A stretch of 64,000 nucleotides of DNA from Pascua guehoae (taxonomy: Eukaryota; Basidiomycota; Tremellomycetes; Trichosporonales; Trichosporonaceae). This document shows positions 10,138-22,063 of the stretch, one piece after another; position 1 is the stretch's first letter, and the number at the start of each line of letters is the position of its first letter. The notes below the pieces were generated by a model that worked only from the letters and a program-made list of their open reading frames with translations, did no database searches and was not told the DNA's origin. The translations under genes were made by a program, and so were the position numbers. The stretch covers positions 613,005 to 677,004 of the forward strand of contig BCJX01000017.1 in assembly GCA_001600415.1 (NCBI GenBank). Reading direction: 5' to 3'.

Positions 10138-12255
10138 ATGTACATCCGCGACAAGCCGATACACGCGCGGCAGGACGCGCCCTCGAGCGATGCCGACGCG
10201 TTCATGCCCAATAGCGATGCCGAGCCCCGCAAGTCGAGCCACATGCCCGATCCCACGTCGCCGGCATCGACGACGAGCATAGCCCGCGCGACTGCACCGC
10301 TCTCGCGCAAGCAGTTTGCTGAAGACAATGCCTCGTCAGCCGACGGTTACCTGCCGTCGGAGCCGACCTCTTCGTCGACGTCTGAATACATTTCCTCCGA
10401 GTACGTCTGCAGCCCGACCAAATTCCACACACGCATCGGTGCTTTTTTCACCACCCCAGGGGTGGATTATATACCTGCATAATTGCCACGAGCTAACCCC
10501 CTCGCACAGGTCGTCGCGTAGGCCCCGACCCACATCCTCTGCACCGGTCACGACGAGCCCCGTCCCGAGCCCCCCGATCGAGAGCAGCAAGCCGTCTGAC
10601 ATTAGCACCCAACCACCATCCAGTGTCGAGTCCAGCACTCCGAGCGCCGCCCCCACTTCATCCGAACCGCCGTCCTCGCCTCCACCCCAGGTCTCGTCCG
10701 AGGCCCCTCCCCCTCCCGCGTCGTCCGCGAGCACGGCGCTCCCCAGCCCCCCGCCGTCGGCTGCACCCACGCCGGAACCCACCCCGTCCGCCGACCAACC
10801 AACAAGCCTCTCGTTTGATCCCGTCTTCACGTCCCTCCCCGCAACCGAGTGGGCACTGAGCACGTCCTCCCTCTCGTCCTTTATCAGGTCGTCGGTGACC
10901 CTGATCGCGTTAGCCACCACCGTCAAGGGCCCGTCCACGACATACACGTCCGTCACGTACGGCGCGTTAGCGACCGAAGCTGCGGAACGCTCGAGCGGCC
11001 ACCAGCTCAAGGGCGGTGCGATTGCGGGTGTTGTCATTGGTGTCCTGGCCGGCCTCGTCCTTATCGGTGCCATTGTGTTTGGATGGGTGAGTGGGGTGGT
11101 TGGATGTGGGGAGCGGAATAAAAGGGTCCTTGTGCGTCAGGGCTGGGCTACATGGCGGGGCCCTCTAGAGCAGAGCAGGGGAAAATAGAGCACAGCATAG
11201 AGTCTAGCTCTAAACTGGCGGCCTAATTGTCACCGTTTCCCCCGTGCCTCTTCACGTGCCATGCTAACCGGCAGCTCCGGCGGCGGCGCGACGAGCGCAT
11301 GGGCGATGATGACGACTATGATTTCTACGGCGGCAACGAAAAGGGCGCCAACCTGAAGCGGAGCGGGACGACGCACTCTGCGCTCGACTTTTCCGATGGC
11401 CCGGTGTCGCCGCACGCGAGCTGGGGCCCTCTGTCGCGGAGCGCGCCTCCGGTCGAGCCGGCGTGGCATGGAGGAGCGTTCCTGAGCGTCCCCGGTCCCG
11501 GTGCCGGTACGACGGCGACGACATACACCAATGTGGCCGGCATGTCTGGCCCTCTGAGCAATATCGCCGCTGGTGGGATCGGGGCTGGTGGCCTGACTGC
11601 GGTCGGGTCTGCTGCTGCCGCGGGCGCCGCGGTGGGTGCCGTGACGACGCGTTCGCCGGCGCACTCGCCGACGCCTACGCGGGGCTTTGAGCACGACGAC
11701 CCGGCGGAACTGCACGCGCGCAAACCGCTCCAGCCCGCCACGGACGGCGACATGCGTCTCACCGCCTACGACGACTGGGTCACGTACAATGGCCAGGGTA
11801 GCCCCAACCCCAACCGCGCCACGGTCATGACGAACGTCACCGCCCCCGGTGTTGCCGGGTACGGTGCCGGCGGCGGGCCGTACGTCGTCCCGGACGCGCC
11901 TGAGGACGACGGGTGGGAAATGGTCACGCCCCCGTCCAAGGCCGCGTCGCAGGCGAGCCACGCCACGGGCGCGACCACGCGGACGGGCGAGACGGACGGC
12001 TCGGGCCTCACGGGCGCGGGTGGCAGGAGCCACAAGTCGACAAAGTCCGTGTCCGCGTCCCAGTACCAGTCCCATTCCCATTCCCAGTCCCAGTCCCAGT
12101 CGCAGCCATACTCGAATTCGCAACACTCGCACTCGCAGCTCTCGCACTCGTCCCAGCGCCATCCGTACGCCATCGAGCCGCCGACGGCCACAGTCGCCTA
12201 CGGCGACATCTACGACGCGTACGCGCCCAAGGGCCGTCTGCCGTGGCGCGGCTAG
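10138..12255 (+). CDS. Single-pass membrane protein with Ser/Pro/Thr-rich outer region
   Basis: Three exons (10138-10400, 10510-11086, 11275-12255) give 606 residues as modelled. About 200 residues rich in Ser, Pro and Thr come first, then one strong transmembrane segment (GGAIAGVVIGVLAGLVLIGA), a basic stop-transfer cluster (LRRRRDER) and an acidic DDDDYDFY stretch. A long cytoplasmic tail follows, with Gly/Ala-rich parts and a Ser-His-Gln low-complexity run near the end. This layout resembles fungal wall-stress or mucin-like sensors, but no family domain is visible, so function is inferred only from architecture. The chosen ATG has an in-frame TGA six bases upstream. The modelled N-terminus lacks a signal peptide, so the true first exon may be further upstream (around 9807). 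Confidence 0.65.
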
Positions 12256-12513
12256 GCACCACCCCAGACCAGAGCGAGGCAGCGGATACCAGGCGCCGAG
12301 CCACAGCCCACGAGGCTGCATGGCCACAAACGCCTGCCCGCGCCAGCCACTCTCAATTGTAGCATGCGCTACGCCCCAGCCCCGACCAGTCCATTACACA
12401 CCTCGAGCCACGAACCCACTATCATGAGCAGCTTTGCCGCCCGGGCGGCATGTCATTCTTACCTTATTGTCCCACACCGACACCCCCACACCCACACCAC
12501 CCCACCCCCAAAC

Positions 12514-12545
12514 GACACCGACACCGACACCGACCACTCGACACA

Positions 12546-12596
<51 letters not shown>

Positions 12597-12597
12597 A
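12514..12597. repeat. (cgacac)n hexanucleotide microsatellite
   Basis: Nearly perfect cgacac units at 12514-12534 and 12545-12597, with one interruption. The repeat lies about 260 bases after the stop of the membrane protein gene, so it is probably in or just beyond its 3' UTR. Confidence 0.95.
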
Positions 12598-13599
12598 GGC
12601 TCGCTACACGGCTGGACCCACGTCGCCTGCAACCCCATCTGGAACCACCCCCTCGGTGGAATCACCTCGGAACCATCCCCTCACTAGAATCACCTCGAGC
12701 CCCCCGCCTCCTGCCTGCGTGCACCCTGCCCCCTGCCCTCGAGCTCCAGACCCCCCGTGTCCCGCCCCACCCCGGCTCAGCCGAGGCCGTTGTATATACC
12801 TCTACCCTTTTCTTCTTGGGCTTTAGGCTGCCATGTATCCCTTTTTTGCCGCTGGCACTGGACCGCAGGCCCAAGACTCCATTGTATATACCGTATCCAC
12901 GCGCGAGTTGGCGTGGTTCAGTGTATGTGCAAGGACAAGTTGATGTGCATTGTAGTGCTGAGCAAAGATCGGCGGTGACGACTGAACAAGATGGGTGGTA
13001 TCATTGTACATTGTACGACATTCAGACCTGGTAGACCTCTGTGCTGGACTTTTGCCTTGTCGGCAGCCGCGAGCCAGCCCCGGTGCTGACTGCTGGCCTG
13101 CTGGGCTGGCTGGGATAGCACGCACTGGGATAGCGGACAGCGGGCTTTGCTCGTGCGAGTGGGTGCACAAGAGGCAGAGCAAAGCCTCAAGCATGTGAGA
13201 ACGCGTGGTTGCAGGCTTGACGACCGGCCATGCAGCCCGGGCATGCCGGGCACCTCGCGCAGCCCGGCCGACCTGCCCACGGCACGAGGCTACCCAGCTG
13301 GCAGCTGGGTTGGGCTGTGCCGCCGTGCGGGTGTGCCGCCGTGCGGGCGTACGGGCGTACGGGGCACGCAGTGAGCATGTTCCAGTCGCGACCGCCACTC
13401 GTGCCACGGCCATACCGTACCAGGCGACTTGGGCAGAGGCAAACGATCCGGGGCTTGGGTCTGGGGGTCATGCCTGTGGCCACCGTGGCGGTGGCGACCT
13501 TTGTGGCGGCCGGCGGCCACTGGACCAGTCTATGCGTGCTGGACCGGTACGAGCTGTATCGGCAACCAAAGCGTTGCTTGGAACGCCGGCTATGTGGCG

Positions 13600-13740
13600 C
13601 GGATGCTGGTACATGGAACATGTCGTGCGCGTCGTGCAACGTCACATGGAACGCGTGTTATGGACGCGTGCGACATGGACGCGTGTTACACCGAACGCCT
13701 GTTGCCTGGAACGCCTGTTACATGCGACACTGCGGCTACT
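13600..13740. repeat. Degenerate tandem repeat with tggaacgcctgttaca-like units
   Basis: Several imperfect copies of blocks such as tggaacgcgtgttatgg, gacatggacgcgtgttaca and tggaacgcctgttacatg follow each other. The open frames here reflect the repeat and are not supported as a gene. Confidence 0.5.
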
Positions 13741-14185
13741 GGCCTACTGGGCGACCGGCAATCCAGAGGTCGCCCAGTGACGCACCCAGAGCGCCTCCAG
13801 CACGACCGAGTGGATCACCTGGGCGAAGACACCTCGGTGGCGGCGGGCAAACGCATGCTGCATGGGACATACTCTACTAAAACACTGCATACTGTTCGAT
13901 CCTGGATCTGACAGGCGGGAGGGGGGAAAAGATCTCGGCGGTACTGGTATGGGGATGAGATGGGAGTGATAAAGGTGTACAACGACGCGCAGCGCGCGGT
14001 GCTAAGCCCGGTGGCAAGAGGGTCGACCACGAGTGGCGAGGGTTCACTGGCCAGCGTGTGTGTGGTTTCTCGGCAGTCGTGGTCTCTCCCAGTGGCGTTT
14101 TTGGCTCTGGCGCAGCTTGTCTCTGGCGACTTGGCGCTGGCGCCCAGACCCGACGTCTCGACGTGACGTCTCGACGCGGCGCCTA

Positions 14186-16372
14186 TTATGCCGCATCGAT
14201 GCTGATACTGGGCCGCGCGCCATCGACCGACGTTGCGCGGGAACCTGCGCGCGAGCCAGCACGCGAGCCGGCGCGGGACGCAGGCCGGCTGTCGGGTCCA
14301 CGCGAGCGGTCGCGCGACCGACTGCGCGAGAGTACCAAGTCGTCATCGCCGACGAGGGCGGCATATTGACCGCGTTTGCCGGCGGCTTCACGGCGCTCCT
14401 GGGTCTTTTTCACCTTGCGCTCGGGACGGACAACGACGACTGGCACTGGGGAATGCGAGACGGCAAAACGCGAGATGGAGCCCATGCCTGGTGCACCGAG
14501 TGCCTTGCCCCAGATTTGCATGCGCGACCGCTGGCCCTTTGTGCCGACGATGAGGGCTGGGTGTCAGTATGGGGTCGGTGGTGGCGTGGGGCACGGGAGG
14601 GGTGTGGGGCGCCGACACATGTGGTGGAAAGCGGCCTTCTTGGCGGTACCCAAGAGGAAAGGACCCAAGGACGCAGAAGCACACACTCACAGTCGGGGCG
14701 ATACAGAGCAATCATCTTGAGAAGCATGTCGGGGACATGTCCGACGACAATTTCGACAATGACGGATATCTGTGCCGGTCAGCACACCTGCAGCACACAG
14801 CCGGCGGCCCAGGGGATAGACGAGCGTGCGTCCTACCCCTGTCACCGATCACTGCGACACCGTGTGATAAAGAACCCACCTTGCGCCCGTCCTCCTCGTT
14901 ATTCTTATGAAGCACTGTTTCAAGAATCTCCTGCGCCTCGTCGCGCAGCTCCTCGTGGACTTGGTCTGTGTGGCGCTCTGACGTGTCAGCAAAAACAGGG
15001 TTGCGGTCCAGTGTGTGTGCGCGCGTGGCAACGACGGGAACCTCGCCCGTGGACGATCTCCGATTGCCCCTCCCTGCATCGTGCCACGCTGCACCGCCCC
15101 CGAACGTGACGACACTCACCTTGCTCGCCGATATCCTTGACACGCATGGCGACAATCTCGTCACCATCCTCGACTAACTCGGACATGAGCCAGTCCAGTG
15201 CGTCCTCACCCGACTCGTCCGGGGACACGGCGACGAGGAACACACGCGTGTTGCGGGACCGTTTGTATCCCTCGCTCTTTGCCTGTAGAAAATTAGCATG
15301 GAAAAAAAGCAAGATCGGGGACGCAAGGGTGGATGCGATGAGGTCTGAGCGGTTGTCCGAGCGTACACCCGGGCGCGATCACAGGGGTCGAAGAGGACAG
15401 CTGGGACGACAACCGCGGGTCTGGGTCTGGACCTGCGGCAAACGCTGCGTGGAGAGTGCCGCACGCCGAGGGGCGTGCTGCGGGATCGCAGCGGCATAGC
15501 AGCACCGAGCGGAGGGGGTGGCAGGGCACAAAGCGAGACAGGCAGCAGCAGCAGTATGTTGTCATCGGAGCTGGGCGGCAGTATGGCGGCATTGAGTGGC
15601 AACGCTCGGACCGCATGCAAACATGTGGGAGGCAGGATGCAGTGGCCAGGCCCAGTGCCGCCATTTTTCTCGCCGCAGGTCCGAGCGTCGGGCACGCTCG
15701 CCACGATAATTTCTCGACAATTGTTTGCCCCTGCCTGTACACCCGACTCGCCAGACCGGCACAGAGAGAGAGGGGCTGCGCCGAACGACCAACGGCGAGG
15801 CAGGAATACTTGCAATCTGGCCCGTCCATCTGCCGCCACCGCCACCGCATTAGGCCGCCTCTGCCCATCCGGGGTTCCTGTATGGATGGTTTTGTACGCC
15901 TGCCCTCCCCTGATGCTCATGCTGCCGATAGATGCTGATATGCAACCTCGGCGACGAGCACCAGCAGCGCCGCCATGTAAACAGGCCTGCCAAACGACCG
16001 GGACACACACACACACACACATGCACCGCAATGCACTCGACTCACCTGTTCGGTAAAGGTAAACAATGACTCGGGGGGCGCCTCAAACGTTTCAAACGCG
16101 ACTTTGCGGCGGTACTTGCCCTCGCCAATGGTCGAACCGGTCATGGTGCGCGGGAAGCCATTGTGGATTCCGGCCGACGACGGTGCTTGGCTGGATCCGC
16201 CCCATGGAGAAGCGACACCTGGACTGGGCAGCGCCGACGAGTTTTCGCTGCCGATCAATGCAATGTGTGGTGGGACGGGAGGCGAGTTTGTTGGTGACGC
16301 GTGGTGGTGGAGCGCCGACTTCAAGGCGGGACGCAGCATGGGTGGCGCATCGGGAACGGGTTCATGGGACAT
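14186..16372 (-). CDS. Universal stress protein (UspA) family protein
   Basis: A nucleotide-binding-fold protein of the UspA family; fungal members are little studied. Five exons on the minus strand: 16372-16046, 15282-15120, 14977-14880, 14769-14691, 14556-14186, giving 345 residues. The Usp fold starts with RVFLVAVSPDESGEDALDWL and runs through RVKDIGEQ and VGHVPDMLLKMI. The ATP-loop-like segment VGTKGQRSRMQ...GMGSIS and the terminal strand SPVPVVVV follow. The N-terminal 100 residues are a Ser/Pro-rich extension with KYRRKVAFETFEAPPESLF just before the fold. The C-terminus has a short Ser-Arg-Ala-Gly repeat. The first intron is 763 nt, far longer than any other in the window. All phases agree. 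Confidence 0.85.
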
Positions 16373-17357
16373 GATGCAAGCTGGGTGGTGTGGTGGATGT
16401 GGTCACGGTGGGGAGGGGGATAGTGTTGAGATTGGTATGTGTTGTTGTTGCAAGTGGTAGTGTTGCTTGTTGATGAGTGGATGGATGGATGCGAGAGAGA
16501 AATTGTTAGAGTGCGAGGGCGATGTCAAGTTTATAGATACGGAACGGATGCCATGTCGGGACAGAGGGTGAGGGATCGAGGGGAGGCATTGGAGGCATGG
16601 GCGGCATGACGACCCACACCCACATGCCCGTACCCGTACCCGCCGGAACGAAGGTACGGCCGCCCGGGAGGGAGCATGGCTGGGTAGCTGCCTGCCTGCC
16701 TGGGTGTCTGGAACACATGGGCAGGAAACACTCTGTCTCCAATTCTCCTCCTCCACCCCCACCCATGCCCATGCCTGTATTGACTCGCTTTCGGCTACCC
16801 CACACCCACCTCCCACCTCCTATGCTTGCCCTTTTCCCCGCCCAGCCCGTCCCACTCGATGCATCCTCGTTTGTTGAGTAAACTCTACATGTTACCGCAT
16901 AATAGATGCATTGCGACGACAGAATAGCTTTGCTTTGTGAATTCCACCATTCATGTCTTTGCCAGGCTGGCTGTCACCCAGATATCCAAGTCGGTCGGTG
17001 CCTTATTGCATGCATGCATGGCTGCGCAACAAGACATTTTGCAGCTGTTGCCTAGCATGCCCAGCCAGGCACTAGAACTAGACTAGACTACTGTACAGGC
17101 ACCCCAATGGATGGCAGCGTTCCGGCCCACGTTTTTGCACGTTCCGGGCCATGACAACCAGCCATGGCTACAGTCTGTCTGTTTTCGACCTTGTTCCTGT
17201 CGTCATAACCTTCCCCTCCTTCCCCCCCTTTCCCCCGCCTCCCCCGGATGAAAACAAATGGCGGCGGGTAACGCGCCAAAATGCATCCCAAAATGACTGC
17301 TAGTCCGTCACCACTCACTCGTTCAAACCTTGCTTCTCTTTCAACAACAAAATATCC
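16373..17357. promoter_or_regulatory. Divergent promoter region
   Basis: 985 bases between the starts of the universal stress protein gene (minus) and ARV1 (plus). It contains short simple repeats (gtggatggatggatg at about 16480) and pyrimidine-rich leaders. No gene or clear operator is visible. Confidence 0.5.
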
Positions 17358-18723
17358 ATGACATCCCGAGTAACAGACCACCACCCAGCATCCCCGGCAC
17401 CACTGTGCACGACCTGTGCACATCCTGCAGATCACGTGTACACCACATACACATCGAGGAGCAACATCCGGCTGGGGGTTTGCGTGAGTCGAATGCGGAA
17501 CTGGCAGAGGAGATCCGGACGGAAGTAGCCAAATGCGGAGGAACTTGCAGGACAATAGGAAGACGGACAAGCGCAAGGGGGGAAGAGTATGCGAGAAGAT
17601 GGTGGCAAAGCGGGGAGTGAGCATGTTGGTGCGGAGAAAATCGGAGCTACCATGCAAGCAGCACGGGCAGCCTTCAAGATTCCCAGCTTGCAAGATGAAT
17701 CCTAGGGAACGTCCTTCGGCGACAACGCGTGGCACCACGGCGGCGGAAGGCATTGCTAACGCGGTACAGCCGCGATGCAACGCGTTCATCGACCCTCTGA
17801 TCGAGGCGCCAACACTCCTCCTCGCACTCGACCTCGTGCTCCTCAAACCCCGTGTATTTCTGCACCTCCTCTTCAACCGGGGTTCCCCACCCCGACGAGC
17901 TGGGGGCACCAAGCAGACCCAGCCGTCGCTGCCTAGCCCTGCGTCTCCAGGTGGCGGACCGCCATCTCATGCAGAACCATCAGCATCCCCCGCGTCCTCC
18001 GTGTCCCCCGCGTCGGGTATGAACGCACCCTCGACTGGTTACGACCGTCGGGCACGTGTTCGATCAGATCTGGCGCGCCTCACACTTGCAACGGTCGTTG
18101 CCGAGACTGCCGTACGCCTCATGCCCCTCCTTCCCGTCCCCTGGAGCGCGGTGGCAACCACCCTCGGTCGAGTAAGCTGTGAGCTCGCTGCACAGCTTGC
18201 TGCCAGCACGCTACTCGCTCTCGGCGTCCTCCGCCTCCGAGCATGGTATCCTTTGCCCAAAGGGCAGACAACCCCCACCGCTATCCGGGATGGGAGACAA
18301 GAGGCCTTCCTGCCCGAACTGATCCCCCTCGTGCTGCTGTACACTACACTCCTTCCTCTCCTCCTCCAGCTCGCGCTGGGCATCTGGCGCTCTGGCGACC
18401 ACTTGTTGTCCACGCCCTCCACTGCACCTTCCCTATTTGCGGCCACATCTCCTTCGTCCCTTCTTGCAACCATTCCTCTCCCCGTCCGCATCCCACCTGC
18501 ATGGACACAGGCGTTGTACGACACCGAGACCCTCGCGGAGCATGCTTGGGCCACGGGAGACCGCGTGTGGGCCGGAACACGGTTACTCGGTGGTATGAGC
18601 GCGGGCTTTGGCCTCCGTGTCTTACTCCCCACGCGCCCGTGGGAGACAACAGCCATCGTCCTTGTGGGCTGGATGGCGGCGCTGTACGCAGGAAGGGCTG
18701 TCGTGGCGGTCTGTGGCGGGTAG
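17358..18723 (+). CDS. ARV1: ARV1 family ER lipid-homeostasis protein
   Basis: ARV1 proteins sit in the ER membrane and affect sterol and sphingolipid distribution and GPI-anchor synthesis. Two exons (17358-17483, 17770-18723) give 359 residues. Exon 1 encodes the first half of the zinc ribbon: CTTC, then the family-typical VYTTYTSRSNIRLGVC. Exon 2 completes it with PRCNAFIDPLIEAP and continues into LVLLKPRVFLHLLFN, which is diagnostic. Several hydrophobic segments follow (for example LIPLVLLYTTLLPLLLQLAL). A Ser/Pro-rich insert separates the ARV1 core from the membrane region. The intron is 286 nt and falls inside the zinc ribbon. The start ATG at 17358 (MTSRVTDHHP) is the nearest one in frame. 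Confidence 0.87.
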
Positions 18724-19124
18724 CTTGGATGTGATTGCGGTTGAGACCTTGGGGACTGCTCGCAATGGACTGTGGTTGCCACATGCTGCTCCACGTCGGC
18801 AGCAAGATTGCAACAACTGGTGCCACGTCGCCAACATGACAGTATTCGACGTCACCTTGTTCAGTCCCGTGCATGCCACCGCGGCGACTTTGGGCGGATA
18901 CAACAAAGCCCTGCAAATGACAAGCGCCACAATGGAGTGGATGCAGAGAATTCAAGGACTTGAGGCGATGCATGGATCTGATCTGATCTACAACATTCCT
19001 CCCTTCCCTCCACCTCCACCGGCCAGTATCCAGTCCCGTCCATTAAAAGGCAGCCAGTCCTGCTGTGTCCGTTGCCACCCCAACTATCAACAGTCTCAAA
19101 TAACCACTCTATCACTTCAAGAAC
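18724..19124. other. Intergenic
   Basis: 401 bases between ARV1 and the next plus-strand gene. Nothing recognisable beyond a likely promoter. Confidence 0.5.
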
Positions 19125-20315
19125 ATGGGCCAAACTCTGGCCACCTTGGGCTTCCGAACCAAGACCCGAAGGATACCAGTCAATGACGCCGTCGAGGGGA
19201 CCGACGTGTGGCGGGTACCCCCAGAGGTGCTCGACGACATTGTCGATCTCCTCCCGCCCGCGTCGGTCCTTGCATGTCTCCGAGTCAACTCTGCATTCCA
19301 CAGCGTCATCTACCCGCGCCTGTGTCGACGACTCGTCGTGACTGAACGCGACGGCAAGCTCGTCGGGACAGGGTATCACGACTCGGCGACCGCAACCCCC
19401 ACGCAGGGTCGCACCAATGGCCAGGCGCGCCTCGATTCGGGCACGGCGCGCTACTTTGCCTGGGCAGTTCGACACGTCGAGATTGGCGCCCACTCGACGT
19501 CGGCGTGCACGCACACCCCGCGCATCTGGCCACCGGATCAAACCACCTCGGTGCGGCTGGACATTGCGACGGTCAATGGCCGCCAGCGCTTCCACGTGGA
19601 CCGGGACACGGCCGACGCCGAAGCCGACCATGGCCCGTGCGCGGCCCTCGCCGATCTCACCCCGCAGACACTTGTGGTCACGCGCATCGGCGCCTACTTC
19701 CGTGGCATGAACAATGTGCTCACTGCGCCGTGCGTGCGTGGCGTCCTCCAGCCCCCGGCGTCGTCACGCGTGCGCGACCTGTACTTTATCCTTGACGACA
19801 CATTCATGGGTCCCAAGGGATCCATGTACAACACGCTCTTTCTGAACGCCTGGCCCCTCCGCGCTATTGACCGCATCACCATCGTCCTCCTCACCCCACC
19901 CGACGGTCTGTGGCTCCCCTGCGCGCCCCGAGACGCAGCATACATTCTCGCCGGGGAGGCCCTGCCCCGCTGGCTAGACCGTCTGCTGCGCACTTTTGTC
20001 CTGTCGTTTCTCGACATTGTCCACCCGCACGCACCACGCGCCCGCCTCCGCCTGGTCAACGCCGGTGCCATCGACCCGCGCGCCCTCGGCGAGACCGAGC
20101 TCACACTCCCCACGACCCAGGCCGTCGCGCACGCCGTCGAGCAGCGCTTCCTCGAGCTCTGGCCCAGGGTCGTGCCCCCCTCGCTCCAGGCAAGAATCGG
20201 CCAGGCAGATAAAGGCCGCTTCGAGTTTGTCCCCATGGACGAGTTTGTGACAATGCCAGAGGCAAGGAATGTGCTTGGTGCAGACGTCGTGGCGGCGTGG
20301 CGTGCTGCTCGTTGA
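19125..20315 (+). CDS. F-box-like hypothetical protein, single exon
   Basis: A 396-residue protein in one exon. Residues about 30-75 (VWRVPPEVLDDIVDLLPPASVLACLRVN, in two pieces of motif) have the Pro-Glu-Val-Leu/Ile-Leu pattern of an F-box, which would recruit substrates to an SCF ubiquitin ligase. The rest shows no repeat or catalytic motif that I recognise. It includes a hydrophobic stretch LLRTFVLSFLDIVHPHAPRA. The start is the first ATG, with no upstream in-frame alternative nearby. Codon use is strongly biased to C and G in third position, as in neighbouring genes, which supports a real gene. Proteins of this general kind are numerous in Tremellomycetes; the specific role is unknown. 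Confidence 0.7.
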   Translation: MGQTLATLGFRTKTRRIPVNDAVEGTDVWRVPPEVLDDIVDLLPPASVLACLRVNSAFHSVIYPRLCRRLVVTERDGKLVGTGYHDSATATPTQGRTNGQARLDSGTARYFAWAVRHVEIGAHSTSACTHTPRIWPPDQTTSVRLDIATVNGRQRFHVDRDTADAEADHGPCAALADLTPQTLVVTRIGAYFRGMNNVLTAPCVRGVLQPPASSRVRDLYFILDDTFMGPKGSMYNTLFLNAWPLRAIDRITIVLLTPPDGLWLPCAPRDAAYILAGEALPRWLDRLLRTFVLSFLDIVHPHAPRARLRLVNAGAIDPRALGETELTLPTTQAVAHAVEQRFLELWPRVVPPSLQARIGQADKGRFEFVPMDEFVTMPEARNVLGADVVAAWRAAR

Positions 20316-21956
20316 TGTGGATGCGCGTGACGGCGAGAGATGCGCGTGACGGCGAGCGATGCGCCGTATGGACCTTACGGACAATTGTGGGGAATAAGTG
20401 GCAGAGCCATAATAGGACAATGGACAATGCCGTTTTTCTGTCATGCTGTGTAGAAGTATGCACATGTGCTCGTGTCCGCGCAGGATGATAGAGTGTCAAG
20501 GCCTTGGAATGTCCCCAAGTCGAACGTGCGGTGACCAGGGGACAGGCATTGGGGACGACCTCAAACCCATAAATGCAGTCTGCAAGTGGGATGCCTCCGT
20601 CTGCACGTCTGCGCGTCCTGCAAGCAGCCAGAAGGGTTGGGATCGTCATCTCTACGCGTCCTGCCATGTTCCCCTGACTGCCACACGCTGGCCTCACTTA
20701 GTTCTGACAGCTGAATCGTTTCCATAATGCGAGCCGGACGTAATATCTTGTACAATCGGCCATGGATAAATATACTAGCAGGGCCTTCTGCCAGGGACCC
20801 TCTGCCATATCGCAAGGGGGTGAAGGGTGCGGATACTGTCTACATGTAACTGAACGCCGATATTCCTCTGGACACAGCCACAGCATGGTCTACTGTACCC
20901 CCGCGTGCCCCGTACAGCCCCGACTGACTCTTCGCTTCCCATGTCTATGTGCTTGTAACCCGTCTCCATCATGTGTCAAGCGGGAGGAGAGGAGACTATA
21001 AAATGGCCTTGTCTAGTTTGTCACTGGAATGAGTGCTCCCCAGGACTCTGGTAAACGCAAAGTCAATCGGGGTTTCAAGGCCGCACCACACTGCAGCGGG
21101 TGTGGGCAAGAGTGTTGACCCGGATGGCTGTTTGATGCTACAATGTTGGCTTGGGTGTGCAGCGTTGAGTGATGCCGAGCTCGTGTGTGCCGTAACCTAG
21201 GACGAACAAGTAGAGGAATGGATGGAGGCGGTAGGGGGGCGGGGGTGGGGGGGGCAGCCGTGCAGTGGGTGCTAGCAAGGGCTTGGCACAAGCTGGATGT
21301 GGTCTGTAGTGTGGGGGCGGGTTTGGTGTCTTGTCATCAATCGGGAGGAAATTGAATGCTGTGCCGTACATTAGGATAGCACAGCCTTGTTCGATCAGTC
21401 TTGAGACTATTGCTACCAACTGGGGTACGGGCCAGGTGTGTATGGACACGCTCCCGATCCATCCAGTGGCACGATGCCTCGTTCATTTCCGCCACGCGGG
21501 GCTGCACCAGACTGACAACACGCTGTGCCCCTACCCGAGCTCAATGAGCCCGTCTCACGACTTTCCGGACGCATTTGAAGGTAGCTGTTGCATCTGAACG
21601 CACGAGGGTTCCATGGTCATTGTACAGTGTGTCTTGTTGTCTCTCTCTGGGCCCTATGGAATAATCCCAAGCATTGAGATGTGACCATCGTGGTGTGGTG
21701 GACCACGACCAGGAAAGTCATTACGGAAAAGAGTCGTTAGTAAAACCCTGTTGTCAAATACTCTGTAGTGAGCAACACTTTATTCCCCCTTTGTATCTTC
21801 AGTTCCCCGCTGGCCACCTGACGGTCGTGCATTTTTTTTGGCCCGTATTTATAATGGGACAGCCACAGCCACTCTAAAATGCCAGGTCGTTAAACGTTCT
21901 GACATCTCATACCACCCTTGTCGAGCTGAATGTACAAATGTGTAGATCGTGTCGGG

Positions 21957-22063
21957 GATTACAAGTCGCATCGTGTCGCATCATGTCGGTCGCGTCGCGT
22001 GGCCTTGCCTCGCCTGGCCTCGCCTTGTGTCGGTCGCGTCACGTCGGTTGCGTCGCGTCGATT
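21957..22063. repeat. gtcgc-rich imperfect tandem repeat
   Basis: Repeated short units around gtcgcatc, gtcgcgtc, gcctcgcc and tgtcggtcgcgtc. The Ser/Arg-rich open frames over it are by-products of the repeat. Confidence 0.6.

Larger units (their letters stand above)
12256..14185. other. Intergenic region with low-complexity repeats
   Basis: No gene supported. Holds the (cgacac) microsatellite at 12514-12597. Around 13290-13370 there are short tandem units such as gtgccgccgtgcggg and cgtacggg. A degenerate repeat field lies at 13600-13740. Confidence 0.5.

Noticed and set aside
10600..12300. Minus-strand open frames of 245 and 365 codons opposite the membrane protein
   Set aside because: Arg- and Gly-rich shadows of the plus-strand gene, whose transmembrane segment and splice sites support the plus strand.
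13205..13880. Overlapping open frames of about 190-216 codons
   Set aside because: They follow from the degenerate tandem repeats and GC-rich composition; all three frames are open at once.
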